A DNA stretch of 58,320 nt from Planctomycetaceae bacterium (GTDB lineage: Bacteria > Planctomycetota > Phycisphaerae > Phycisphaerales > SM1A02), in contig NYWY01000067.1 in assembly GCA_002685335.1 (NCBI GenBank), forward strand, positions 1 to 58,320, in the 5' to 3' direction. The translations under genes and the position numbers were made by a program. Of this stretch, positions 7,795 to 15,736 are shown in pieces (position 1 is the stretch's first letter; every line of letters starts with the position of its first letter). The notes under the pieces are model-generated. The model did no database searches and was not told the DNA's origin. It saw only the letters and a program-made list of their open reading frames with translations.

Positions 7795-8446
7795 TTCGAT
7801 CCAGTGTCTTGCGCGAGAGGTCGGGCACGACGCAGTCATCGGTCGGGTAGCCGACTGGAATGATGATGAAGGGTCGCTCATGGGAGGGTCGCCCGAGCAG
7901 CGGCCCGAGGAACTTGATCGGACTCGGCGTGTGGGTGAGACTGCAGAGTCCGGCCTGGCGGATCGCGGCAAGCAGTATTCCGACCGCGATCCCGACGGAC
8001 TCGTTGACGTAATAGACCTGATCGCTGGTACGATCCGGTTCGTCGTCGCGCATCACTCTGAAGACCGCCACGAGCCATGGGGCCTCCTCGAGAAAAGGCT
8101 TCCGGTCGTTGGTCCCCAGCACATCGAGATCGCGGAGCCATTTTTCGTTGGCCCGTGAGGCGTAGAACTGCCGCTCTTCGTCTTCGGCGGCGATCCGGAT
8201 CGCTCGTTTCAGATCCCGGTCCTGGATCGCGACGAACTTCCAGGGCTGCTTGTTCGCGCCGCTCGGTGCGGTTCCCGCGGTGGCGATGATCCGTTCGATC
8301 AGTGACTGAGGCACGGCCCGGTCGCTGAAGTGACGTACCGTCCTTCTCGAGCGCATCGAGTCGAGGAATGCATCCGCGGCCGCGATGGGATCGGGGGGGA
8401 TCGCTCCCCGGATCAATGGAACGTGTTGATTTTCCGCTTCACTCAT
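7691..8446 (-). CDS. Nitroreductase-fold flavoprotein, iodotyrosine deiodinase-like
   Basis: This 251-residue FMN-dependent oxidoreductase follows iodotyrosine deiodinase (IYD) more closely than ordinary nitroreductases. It has RRTVRHFSDRAVP, the FMN-binding TAGTAPSGANKQPW, YYVNESVGIAVGILLAAI and the C-terminal GRPSHERPFIIIPVGYP block. Residues Glu91, Tyr95 and Lys116 fall at the spacing of the IYD substrate lid (Glu157/Tyr161/Lys182 in human numbering), which contacts the zwitterion of halotyrosines. The predicted activity is reductive dehalogenation of halogenated tyrosine or phenols (inference). I chose the ATG at 8446, not an upstream start, because its ATGA overlaps the stop of the lipoprotein gene, implying translational coupling. 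The 3' end overlaps a convergent gene by 104 bases. Confidence 0.88.
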   Translation of the reverse strand: MSEAENQHVPLIRGAIPPDPIAAADAFLDSMRSRRTVRHFSDRAVPQSLIERIIATAGTAPSGANKQPWKFVAIQDRDLKRAIRIAAEDEERQFYASRANEKWLRDLDVLGTNDRKPFLEEAPWLVAVFRVMRDDEPDRTSDQVYYVNESVGIAVGILLAAIRQAGLCSLTHTPSPIKFLGPLLGRPSHERPFIIIPVGYPTDDCVVPDLSRKTLDRIMILDEGSPLRPEGSTEPLPDLSPPRSPKSTARD

Positions 8447-8985
8447 TCCGAAACGGTCCCTGGTGGAGAGGTCCGTTGATCGGGTCCGGTCCAGATGGAA
8501 TCGCCGCCTCGTTGTTCGATCCGATCGACGGTGCCGTCCGGCTTGTAGTACGTCCAGGTACCGACCCGCTCGCTCCGTTCCCGTTGGGGGATCCACTGAT
8601 AGGAACCTTCGCGCTCGAGGGCTCCGCTTCCGAAATAGGCGCGAGCCCAGCCGTTGCGATGCAGACGGGCGCGGCCATCGGAGCCCGGTGCGTCGAATCG
8701 CATCTCGTAGCTGTATTTCATCGTTCGGCGCTCGGGATCCCAGTACTCGATCTGGGGGATCGGGATCTCGTAACCTCGTCGCTCCCCGGTGGGAGTCTCG
8801 TCGGTGGTTGCAGCCACTCCGGTGGTGGGTTCCGGGGCTTCCGTCGACTCGTTCCGGTCGCAGCCGGCGGAGAGGATTCCGGTCGCGACGATGATCGTCG
8901 CCCGGAGGATCGATCCCCGGGAAAGGACCCGTGGTCCGGAGTCGGAATCCGAATCGCCGGACGACGGTGGGGGCGCTTGGAGCAT
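8443..8985 (-). CDS. Lipoprotein with MORN/YwqK-like repeats
   Basis: 180 residues starting at the ATG at 8985 (MLQAPPPSS); the frame stays open further upstream, but that part lacks sensible protein. A hydrophobic segment ending in the lipobox LSAGC marks it as an exported lipoprotein. A Thr/Glu/Pro linker follows, then short repeats of the type Y-x-SGALEREGSYQW and VGTWTYYKPDGTVDR. These resemble the MORN or toxin-antitoxin YwqK repeats that form small beta-hairpins. It is translationally coupled (ATGA) to the downstream IYD-like flavoprotein, so the two may share a physiological role at the envelope (inference). The function is unknown. Confidence 0.75.
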   Translation of the reverse strand: MLQAPPPSSGDSDSDSGPRVLSRGSILRATIIVATGILSAGCDRNESTEAPEPTTGVAATTDETPTGERRGYEIPIPQIEYWDPERRTMKYSYEMRFDAPGSDGRARLHRNGWARAYFGSGALEREGSYQWIPQRERSERVGTWTYYKPDGTVDRIEQRGGDSIWTGPDQRTSPPGTVSE

Positions 8986-9040
8986 CTTGAAAGCGTACGC
9001 GATACGAATACTGGAGGGTCTCGAATTCCGTTGATCCAGG

Positions 9041-9391
9041 TCACGCGGCGTACCGGATTGCGCTCCAACCGTCCGGGCCGGGGTCTTCGACTCGGATCGA
9101 GTCCGCGACGTCGTTATCGAGCGCGGCCATGGGTTCCGGTTCCGGCACGATGCGACCGTCCACCCGATAGCGGTAGCGGATGCATTCCAGGCCGGCATGA
9201 ATCTTCAGCTGCCAGCATCCTCGAGGATCGCGTCGCATGCCGAGGGTTCGGACCAGGCCTCGACCGAAGTCGATCGTGATCTCGACCACTTTCGCCCTCG
9301 GAGCGTCGAGCTGGAACACGACACCACCTTCTGCGGGTTGAAGCATCATCGGCAGGTCCCCCGAAGTTTTCATCCGCCCGGGCGGTAGCAT
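9041..9391 (-). CDS. CBM48-like (glycogen-binding / isoamylase N-terminal type) small protein
   Basis: At up to 116 residues the protein is essentially a single early-set Ig-like domain. VVFQLDAPRAKVVEITIDFG, RDPRGCWQLKIHAG and YRYRVDGRIVPEP follow the pattern of AMPK-beta/isoamylase N-terminal carbohydrate-binding (CBM48) domains. The Trp and Tyr in these strands are the residues usually stacking on glucans. There is no catalytic domain. The ATG codons at 9391, 9373 and 9349 are all in frame, so the start is uncertain; the domain itself begins after the third. It lies 55 bases upstream of the lipoprotein/flavoprotein pair on the same strand and diverges from the 9476 gene. Confidence 0.78.
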   Translation of the reverse strand: MLPPGRMKTSGDLPMMLQPAEGGVVFQLDAPRAKVVEITIDFGRGLVRTLGMRRDPRGCWQLKIHAGLECIRYRYRVDGRIVPEPEPMAALDNDVADSIRVEDPGPDGWSAIRYAA

Positions 9392-9475
9392 GGAGGATCC
9401 CGATGATTCGGACGACCGGGGATTCAGTGTTCCCGGTCGACCGTCGAGTCCTCACCGCCGAGCTTCGAACCACCC

Positions 9476-11239
9476 ATGGCATCGACCGAATCCGAATCAC
9501 AGCCGGTCGGTGACGTCGAGTCTCCGCAATTCGCCCCGCGGAGGGGTGATCCGTGCGGGTCCTTCGAGATCTCGGACCAGGTTCGAGCTCGATTCGACAT
9601 CGGGATCCGTTGGTCGATCCTTTCACTCCTGCTGTTCCTTCCCGCCCGAACCGCCTTCGCGGAGATCACGGTGGCCGCCCGAGCGGTGGTGGTGATCCGT
9701 GGCGGAGACCTCGTCCTGCCCCTGGCCTCTGATTCGCGGACCGAAGCATGGCCTCGAACCGTGGATGCTCGATGTGGCGGGCGGTCGATCGAGGTTCGGA
9801 TCGGCTGGATCGTTCCGAGATCCCTCGAGGTGATCGGCTGGACGAGCCCCGTCGAGCCCGTGTCGATCATCACGATCGACGAGAAGGCCGAGCCGCCGCC
9901 GGGCGGCAGCCCGATCGCGGTTCTCACGATTCCGGTCGACGCGGAAGGCGAGATCGAGATTCTCGGTTCGAGCTGGATGCCCGAGTGGCGAAACCCCGTC
10001 ACGCCCTTCGATCCGACGCAAGCGGTCATCGCGGCACGCGGACCGGATGCCGACCCGCCGCTGGACGATCCGATGGAGTGGTATCGCTGGGCGATTCGCG
10101 CCGACCTGGAAGGCGGTCGTCCGCCCTCGCCGGAACCGGGATCGGACGCGGACTCCGAACTGTTCCGCCGGGTCGCGGTCTCGCTCGCGACGGAGTGGCG
10201 TGCGGCCCTCGCTCGCATCCGGGACGCGAGTCCCGGCATCGCGAACGAGATCACCGAACGATTGGTGGCCACCGTGGTGGACGAACGTCGGCCGATGGGT
10301 GACCGGGCGATCGCGGCGTGGCCGACGGATGCCCGATCACTGGCGAATCTGAGACGGGTCCTGCTGGATCCGAACATGGACTCGATGGAAGCGGCTCGGG
10401 CGGGTCTGGCCTGGTTCGAAGTTCGGCCGCCGTTCCTGGCCTGGGTGCTCGAGCCCGGGGGAGATCGGACCACGATCGAACTGGCGAATCCCACGGCCGA
10501 TGAACTGGTGGTCCTCGCCACCTGGACCGACGGAGGTGGGACCGAGGCCCTCCTGGTTCCGCCCCGCAGTCTGGTTCGGCGGGTGGTCGAGCGACCATCG
10601 ATCCAAGGTGGTCCTGATCCGACCGAGGAGACGCTGCAGTTGGCGACGGGTCAACGGACTCGACGCCTGGTCCTCGGCCCCAGAGCCCTGCCGGTCCGTC
10701 CGCCGGGTCGAGGGTTCGGACCCATCACCCTTCTTCGAACCCTGGGTGGCGTGGATCAAGGCTTCCTCGAGGTTCCGCCCGCGGACTCCGAGACGGCGGC
10801 GGTGCTTCGACGTCGATTCGGTCGTTGGGAGATCTTCATCGAGGCTCTGACGCCGGCGGGACCGGACTCCAAGGATGTGATCTATCTCTCATTCGGGCCG
10901 GGATCTTCGCCGGCGGAGGTCCTCGAACTCCGACCCGACGGTGGTTTCGAGTCCCGCCGCGGATCATCGCCGGTCGGACTCGAGGTGGAGATCCGGCGAT
11001 TCCCCGATCGCTGGCGGGCACAGGTCACGGTCCCGGAAAGCTGGCTGGTTCGCTCGATCACCGACAGTCGGGCGGGTGCGGTCGTGCTCGGGCTCCGACG
11101 TGATGGGCCGGACGGTTTCATCTCCTTCGCGGGACCACCTCCGCCGGCCTGGCGACGTGAGATACCCGTTCAGACGTTCGCCATCGGCGACTGGCAGGAC
11201 CCCGAGCCGATGGAGTCGGCCGGGGGGACCTCGCCCTGA
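9476..11239 (+). CDS. Hypothetical large exported protein
   Basis: A 587-residue protein of no recognised family. A signal-anchor or signal peptide (about residues 45-62, hydrophobic SILSLLLFLP then ARTAFAE) follows an unusually long polar N-terminus, so the true start may be internal. The mature protein alternates beta-rich segments (VVVIRGGDLVLPLA, SIITIDEKAE, PIAVLTIPVDAEGEIEILGS) with a helical middle around residues 220-310. A second beta-rich half follows that includes a GRWEIFIEAL stretch. It contains two candidate sandwich domains, but I cannot name the fold. It precedes the orphan parA by 73 bases on the same strand. Probably an envelope protein restricted to this lineage. Confidence 0.75.
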   Translation: MASTESESQPVGDVESPQFAPRRGDPCGSFEISDQVRARFDIGIRWSILSLLLFLPARTAFAEITVAARAVVVIRGGDLVLPLASDSRTEAWPRTVDARCGGRSIEVRIGWIVPRSLEVIGWTSPVEPVSIITIDEKAEPPPGGSPIAVLTIPVDAEGEIEILGSSWMPEWRNPVTPFDPTQAVIAARGPDADPPLDDPMEWYRWAIRADLEGGRPPSPEPGSDADSELFRRVAVSLATEWRAALARIRDASPGIANEITERLVATVVDERRPMGDRAIAAWPTDARSLANLRRVLLDPNMDSMEAARAGLAWFEVRPPFLAWVLEPGGDRTTIELANPTADELVVLATWTDGGGTEALLVPPRSLVRRVVERPSIQGGPDPTEETLQLATGQRTRRLVLGPRALPVRPPGRGFGPITLLRTLGGVDQGFLEVPPADSETAAVLRRRFGRWEIFIEALTPAGPDSKDVIYLSFGPGSSPAEVLELRPDGGFESRRGSSPVGLEVEIRRFPDRWRAQVTVPESWLVRSITDSRAGAVVLGLRRDGPDGFISFAGPPPPAWRREIPVQTFAIGDWQDPEPMESAGGTSP

Positions 11240-11312
11240 GCCGCCAGCGGCAGTTCGTCCACCGAGGCGTGCAAAGCCCAATCCCGGGGGGTCAGCCGCT
11301 ACACTCGGTTCA

Positions 11313-12407
11313 ATGAGTGACGTTGAGGACATCGTTTCGAAGTCAACGCCCGCCGCCGGATCCAGAACCCGGCGAACGGCGTTTCTGAATCAGAAGGGTG
11401 GCGTCGGAAAGACGACCACCAGCTGCAACCTCGCCGCGGGAATCGCGGAGGAAGGGCGTCAGGTCCTCGCGATCGACCTCGATCCGCAGGCTCACCTCTC
11501 CCTCCATCTCGGGGTGGACGGGGACAGCGTGGGCTCGACCATCTACGACCTTCTGGTCGATCCCGATGCCGACATCGATGATGCCCTGGTCCAGGTTCGC
11601 GAGAACCTGTGGCTGCTCCCGGCCTCGGTCGACCTTGCGGCGGCGGAATCGGAACTCGCCGGAGAGGCCGACCGGAACGATCTGCTTCGGCGTCGACTCG
11701 AGCCGATTCTCGATCGGTTCGATTTCGTGATTCTCGATTGTCCACCCAGTCTCGGCCTGCTGACCCTCAACGCCCTCGCGGCGGTTGAAGAGGTCGTGGT
11801 TCCGATGCAGGCTCACTTCCTGGCCTTGCAGGGCGTCGGCAAACTGCTGGAGACCGTTCGTCTCGTCGCCGGCAGCGTGAACCCCGACGTCCGCGTCGCA
11901 GGCATCGTGCTCTGCATGCACGAGAGTCAGAGCACGCATGCTCGCGAAGTGGTGGCGGAGATCGACGGCTTTCTCGAAGAGGCGAGGGGAACCGGCATGC
12001 CCTGGGACGGGGCCACGGTTCTCCGTCCCGCGGTTCGACGCAACATCAAGCTGGCCGAGGCGCCGAGTTTCGGGAAATCGATCTTCGACTACGCGCCATG
12101 GTGTCCGGGTGCCATCGATTACCGAAAACTCGCGCAACGCTTCATCGCATCCTGGGATGAACGACACCCGCCGACTCCGGCCTCGACGGAGACCACCGCG
12201 ACGATCCCGGCCCCGGCATCAGCCGAAGCACCGGTCGAAGTGACGGACGAGACTGCGGCCACCCCGCCGGCCGAGCGTGAAGGACCGACCTCGATCGAGA
12301 CCGAGGCGGTGAAGCTTGGTACCGAGCCGCCCGTCGAACGGGTGGGTTCGGGTTCGCTTCAGGTGGAGCCTCGCAGTGACTCCGGATCCGCATCCCATCC
12401 CGGCTGA
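11313..12407 (+). CDS. ParA/Soj-family ATPase, orphan, with acidic tail
   Basis: 364 residues from the ATG at 11313; the longer open frame upstream belongs to the previous gene's shadow. It has a deviant Walker A, KGGVGKTT, at residues 28-35 with signature Lys28 and Lys33, a Walker A' at DLDPQAH (55-61) and a Walker B ILDCPPSLG (140-148). VVVPMQAHFLALQGVG and RRNIKLAEAPSFGKSI are also typical of chromosomal ParA. These ATPases dimerise on ATP, bind DNA non-specifically and move cargo. No parB or parS is visible next to it, and the last ~85 residues are a Pro/Thr/Glu/Ala-rich disordered extension absent from standard Soj. It may position a cargo other than the origin (inference). Confidence 0.92.
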   Translation: MSDVEDIVSKSTPAAGSRTRRTAFLNQKGGVGKTTTSCNLAAGIAEEGRQVLAIDLDPQAHLSLHLGVDGDSVGSTIYDLLVDPDADIDDALVQVRENLWLLPASVDLAAAESELAGEADRNDLLRRRLEPILDRFDFVILDCPPSLGLLTLNALAAVEEVVVPMQAHFLALQGVGKLLETVRLVAGSVNPDVRVAGIVLCMHESQSTHAREVVAEIDGFLEEARGTGMPWDGATVLRPAVRRNIKLAEAPSFGKSIFDYAPWCPGAIDYRKLAQRFIASWDERHPPTPASTETTATIPAPASAEAPVEVTDETAATPPAEREGPTSIETEAVKLGTEPPVERVGSGSLQVEPRSDSGSASHPG

Positions 12408-12413
12408 CCGTGC

Positions 12414-13625
12414 ATGAGATTGCTCCGCGTCCCGTCATCCGACATCGGTGAACCTGCCGGCCACGACGCCGGGACCGTTCTCTCGGTGATCCGCGGGTCA
12501 CCGGAATGGTGGTCGATGCACTGGCGTCGTACCGCCGCGATCCTCGCGATTCTGACGCTCTTGATCGGGACCCACATCCCGAAGCTGGTGATCGGTCAGC
12601 CGGGTGATGGCCCGGACAAGCTCCTTCACTTCTTCGCCTTCGGAATGATCACGCTTCTGCTTCGGATCTCCGATCTGGGCCGTACGACTCGAAGAACCGC
12701 GGTGATCGCCGGACTGCTCGCGGTGTTCGACGAGGTCACCCAGGAGATTCCAGGTCTGTATCGAAGCTTCGATTCGATGGATCTGGTGGCTGACGCGGGT
12801 GGTATCGCGGTGGCGTTGGCATGGTGCAAGGCTCTGGGCCCGCCTCGTCGCGGTTCGCCCGCGCATCATCTCGAAAATCGCCGCCGATTCGCTGCCATCC
12901 GTCTGCTTCTGGCTTCGGCTCAGAATTGGATTCACATCGGGATCGCGGGGGCGTTCGGGGCGATGCTGGGGGGAGTCCTCCTCGGCGTCTTCGGACGAAA
13001 TCCGGTCATCGGGCCGGTCACGATGATCGCGGTCGGGGGAATGACCGGTTTCATCGCCGGGGTGGTGGCCGTGGTCGAGGCGGGGCGACGGCATTCGATC
13101 CGGAGAATCGACCAGGAACGGCGATGTCTCGGCTGCCTCCAGGTGCTTCCGAACCCGGATCCAGGCGACGACCCCATCCGCTGTGAGTGCGGCGCCGTCG
13201 ATCCCGGCCTGCCCGCCACCGGGGGCTTGCGGCCTCGGCGAGTGGCCCTTCGAATCGCCGGCCTCCTGATCGTCATCGCGGCCCTGGCGATCCTGGGCTA
13301 CGTGATTTTGCTGCGTGTGGGGCCCGCGGTGCCGTTTCTGCGCCGTGGACTGCTCTGGTACACCGGGTTGGGAGCCCCGACCTCGATGGCGTTCGATGCG
13401 ATCGGTCTCGGACTGGTGGGGGCCCTGCTGATGGGACGATCCCGGCGGCTGGCGGCGATCGAGAGCGAGTCCGAGGGACTCCACTGCTTCCAATGCGGGC
13501 AGGATCTTCGGGGAGTCTCCTTGGACCGGACCCGGGGACGTTGTCCGGAGTGTGGGGCCGAATTCCACGTGGCGAGGACCCCGTCGATGGCGGCGGCGGC
13601 CTCCAGCGGCGACAATGTTTCGTGA
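12414..13625 (+). CDS. VanZ-like membrane protein with two zinc ribbons
   Basis: A 403-residue protein. The N-terminal part (about residues 37-135) matches VanZ-like proteins: a first helix, DKLLHFFAFG, and a re-entrant helix pattern ending in DLVADAGGIAVAL. VanZ homologues confer teicoplanin or lipid-related tolerance, but most are uncharacterised. Two further helix pairs follow, separated by a four-cysteine ribbon (CLGC ... CECG, about 237-261). The protein ends with a second ribbon, CFQCGQDLRG ... CPECG (about 361-383), of the CxxCGxDLRG type that recurs in planctomycetes. It starts 6 bases after parA and its stop overlaps the next start (TGATG), so it belongs to one transcription unit. 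Confidence 0.82.
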   Translation: MRLLRVPSSDIGEPAGHDAGTVLSVIRGSPEWWSMHWRRTAAILAILTLLIGTHIPKLVIGQPGDGPDKLLHFFAFGMITLLLRISDLGRTTRRTAVIAGLLAVFDEVTQEIPGLYRSFDSMDLVADAGGIAVALAWCKALGPPRRGSPAHHLENRRRFAAIRLLLASAQNWIHIGIAGAFGAMLGGVLLGVFGRNPVIGPVTMIAVGGMTGFIAGVVAVVEAGRRHSIRRIDQERRCLGCLQVLPNPDPGDDPIRCECGAVDPGLPATGGLRPRRVALRIAGLLIVIAALAILGYVILLRVGPAVPFLRRGLLWYTGLGAPTSMAFDAIGLGLVGALLMGRSRRLAAIESESEGLHCFQCGQDLRGVSLDRTRGRCPECGAEFHVARTPSMAAAASSGDNVS

Positions 13626-14104
13626 TGATCCCGATGCCTCGATTCTTCCGTCCGCTCCGCGGTCTCTTCGGAGTCCGCTCGCTGATCACCCGCGCGGCGA
13701 CCGCGGGGTCGTTGTTGCTGCTGGTGGTGGGGTGCGGTTCGGGTCAGAGCTACCTGCTCGACAGTGACATCCCGATACCTCCCGATTCTCCGGGACGGGC
13801 GACCAGTGGGATCGAACGCCGCGACGGTCTGATCGTGAATCTCGACACGGTGTTCTCCGAGCCGGTCGAGGATCCTGCGGTCACCATCGATCGACTCCAG
13901 CGGCGGTTCGCTGAATCCGGATGGCGGATGATCGAACGAGGAGGGACCGAGTCCGTGGTCGTGGCGATCTTCGGCAAGGACCGACGTCGTTGCCGGGTAC
14001 GCGTGGTGCGGAACGAACTCGATCCGGCCATGAGTCGGGTGGCTTACCGGGTCCGGATCGACGAATCCTCCTCCGCCGATGGAGCCTCGGACGCCGATGG
14101 CTGA
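13625..14104 (+). CDS. Small hypothetical lipoprotein
   Basis: 159 residues starting at the ATG that overlaps the VanZ-like gene's stop codon by one base (TGATG). The hydrophobic stretch SLLLLVVGC with Cys at about residue 37 is a lipobox, predicting an exported lipid-anchored protein. The mature domain (VTIDRLQRRFAESGWRMIER ... VVVAIFGKDRRRCRVRVVR) looks like a small alpha/beta fold but matches no family I know. The 3' end overlaps the start of murJ by 8 bases, so it is embedded in a parA-vanZ-lipoprotein-murJ operon and may act in envelope growth (inference from context). Confidence 0.75.
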   Translation: MIPMPRFFRPLRGLFGVRSLITRAATAGSLLLLVVGCGSGQSYLLDSDIPIPPDSPGRATSGIERRDGLIVNLDTVFSEPVEDPAVTIDRLQRRFAESGWRMIERGGTESVVVAIFGKDRRRCRVRVVRNELDPAMSRVAYRVRIDESSSADGASDADG

Positions 14105-15722
14105 TTCGGAGGCGCCTCGGACGGAGCGCGGACGTGGCTTCGAGCGGCACGCCCTGACCGTCACCGCGCTCACCATGGCGAGCCGCTTCGGCGGACTCGC
14201 CCGCGAAGCCTGCTTCAGTCGATTGATCGGCCTGACCGAGGCGGCCAGCGCCTTCGGCTTCGCGTTCACGGTTCCGAATCTCTTCCGCCGACTCTTCGGG
14301 GAAGGAGCGCTCAGCGCGGCCTTGATTCCGGAGCAGACCCGACTCGAACATCGACACCCGGAAGCGGGGCGTCGTCTCGCGGCGAAGGTCCTGGTGGTGC
14401 TCGGACTCGGGCTCGCGGGACTGGTGATCGTGGGCGAGCTGCTGCTGGCCGCCCTCCCGGATCGAGAGGCGGACCTGGGAACCCGACTCCTGTCGATCAC
14501 CCTGCCCTACGTGCCTCTGGTGTGCGTGACGGCGATCGCGGGGGCGGTCCTGCAGGTACGCGGCCGGTTTGGTCCGGCTGCGGCGGCTCCGATCCTTCTG
14601 AACGCCTCGCTGGTGGGGGCGGTGCTGCTCGCGTGGTACCTCGGCGACGGGGAGCCGGTGGAGGCGGAGCGAATCGGAATCGTGGCCTGGGGCGTGGTGG
14701 TCGCGGGCATCCTGCAGGCCATCTGGACGCTGACGGAACTCCGTCGCACCGCTCCATCGGTCGATCCCGCCGAGAAGGATTCCGTTCGCACCAGCCGCCG
14801 GGTCCGACTCTCCATCGCTCGGGTGGTCCGGCAGGTGATTCCCATGATCATCGGGCTCGGTGTCCTGCAACTCAACACCTTCATCGACAGTCTCATCGCC
14901 AGCTGGCCGACCGTGGTCGGGCCGACGATCCTCGGTTGGAAGTATCCGCTCGACGACACGGCGATGGCGACCCTCGGATACGCCTCCCGTCTCTATGAAT
15001 TCCCGCTCGGAGTCTTCGGAATCGCGATCGCGACCGCGATCTTCCCGCAGCTGGCCCGCGAAGTCGCCAGCCCTTCGACCTTCGCGGCCACCGTTCGTCG
15101 TGGACTTCGGCTCGTGATGTTCATCGGGGTGCCCGCAAGCATCGGCGTGGTGCTGGTTCGACGTTCCTTCGCCGAAGCGGTCTTCCTCGGGGGAGCATTC
15201 TCATTGGAGGATGCGGAGCGCGTCGCGTTCGTGCTGCTGGGCTACGGAGTGGCGATCTGGAGTTATTCCGCGACGCATCTGCTGGTCAGGGCCTTCTACG
15301 CTCGACGGGAACACATGACCGCGGTCCGGGTGGCGATCTCGATGGTGGCCTTGAATCTCGCCCTCAACCTCGTTCTGGTGTTCGGTACCGGACTCGGAGT
15401 CTCCGGGCTGGCCTGGAGTACTTCGATCTGCGCCTTCATCCAGACCGGCGTGCTGTTGCGGATTCTCGCGGGTCGCACCGGATCTCTGTTGGATTCCGCG
15501 ACGCGGACTTCGATTCTCGAGTCGATCGCGAGTGCCGCCCTGATGGGCGTGGCCGTCTGGTCGGTTCTGACCTGGGTTCCGTTCGACCTGCTTCCGGGTG
15601 ACTGGCTGGCCGCCCTGGTGGAAGTGCTCACCGCCGCCGTGGTGGGGGCCGCCGTGCATCTGGGTCTGGCTCGCTGGCGCCGACGACCGGAACTCGGATG
15701 GGCGTTCGGCCGCAGCGGTTGA
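14097..15722 (+). CDS. murJ: Lipid II flippase MurJ (MviN family)
   Basis: A 541-residue MOP-superfamily transporter with about 14 membrane segments. The N-terminal signature is intact: SRFGGLAREACFSRLIG, then FTVPNLFRRLFGEGALSAALIP, including the conserved arginines of the cavity. MurJ flips undecaprenyl-PP-MurNAc-GlcNAc-pentapeptide across the inner membrane for peptidoglycan synthesis. Its presence agrees with planctomycetes having a peptidoglycan wall. An ATG at 14079 is in frame (MEPRTPMADSEA), but the ATG at 14097 gives the better start and overlaps the preceding gene by 8 bases. It is the last gene of the plus-strand run and faces convergent mqnE 14 bases later. Confidence 0.94.
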   Translation: MADSEAPRTERGRGFERHALTVTALTMASRFGGLAREACFSRLIGLTEAASAFGFAFTVPNLFRRLFGEGALSAALIPEQTRLEHRHPEAGRRLAAKVLVVLGLGLAGLVIVGELLLAALPDREADLGTRLLSITLPYVPLVCVTAIAGAVLQVRGRFGPAAAAPILLNASLVGAVLLAWYLGDGEPVEAERIGIVAWGVVVAGILQAIWTLTELRRTAPSVDPAEKDSVRTSRRVRLSIARVVRQVIPMIIGLGVLQLNTFIDSLIASWPTVVGPTILGWKYPLDDTAMATLGYASRLYEFPLGVFGIAIATAIFPQLAREVASPSTFAATVRRGLRLVMFIGVPASIGVVLVRRSFAEAVFLGGAFSLEDAERVAFVLLGYGVAIWSYSATHLLVRAFYARREHMTAVRVAISMVALNLALNLVLVFGTGLGVSGLAWSTSICAFIQTGVLLRILAGRTGSLLDSATRTSILESIASAALMGVAVWSVLTWVPFDLLPGDWLAALVEVLTAAVVGAAVHLGLARWRRRPELGWAFGRSG

Positions 15723-15736
15723 TCCGTCCGTGACGC

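Noticed and set aside
9424..10521. 365-residue minus-strand open frame
   Set aside because: It lies opposite the 9476-11239 gene, with a Ser/Arg/Thr-rich translation typical of GC-rich antisense frames.
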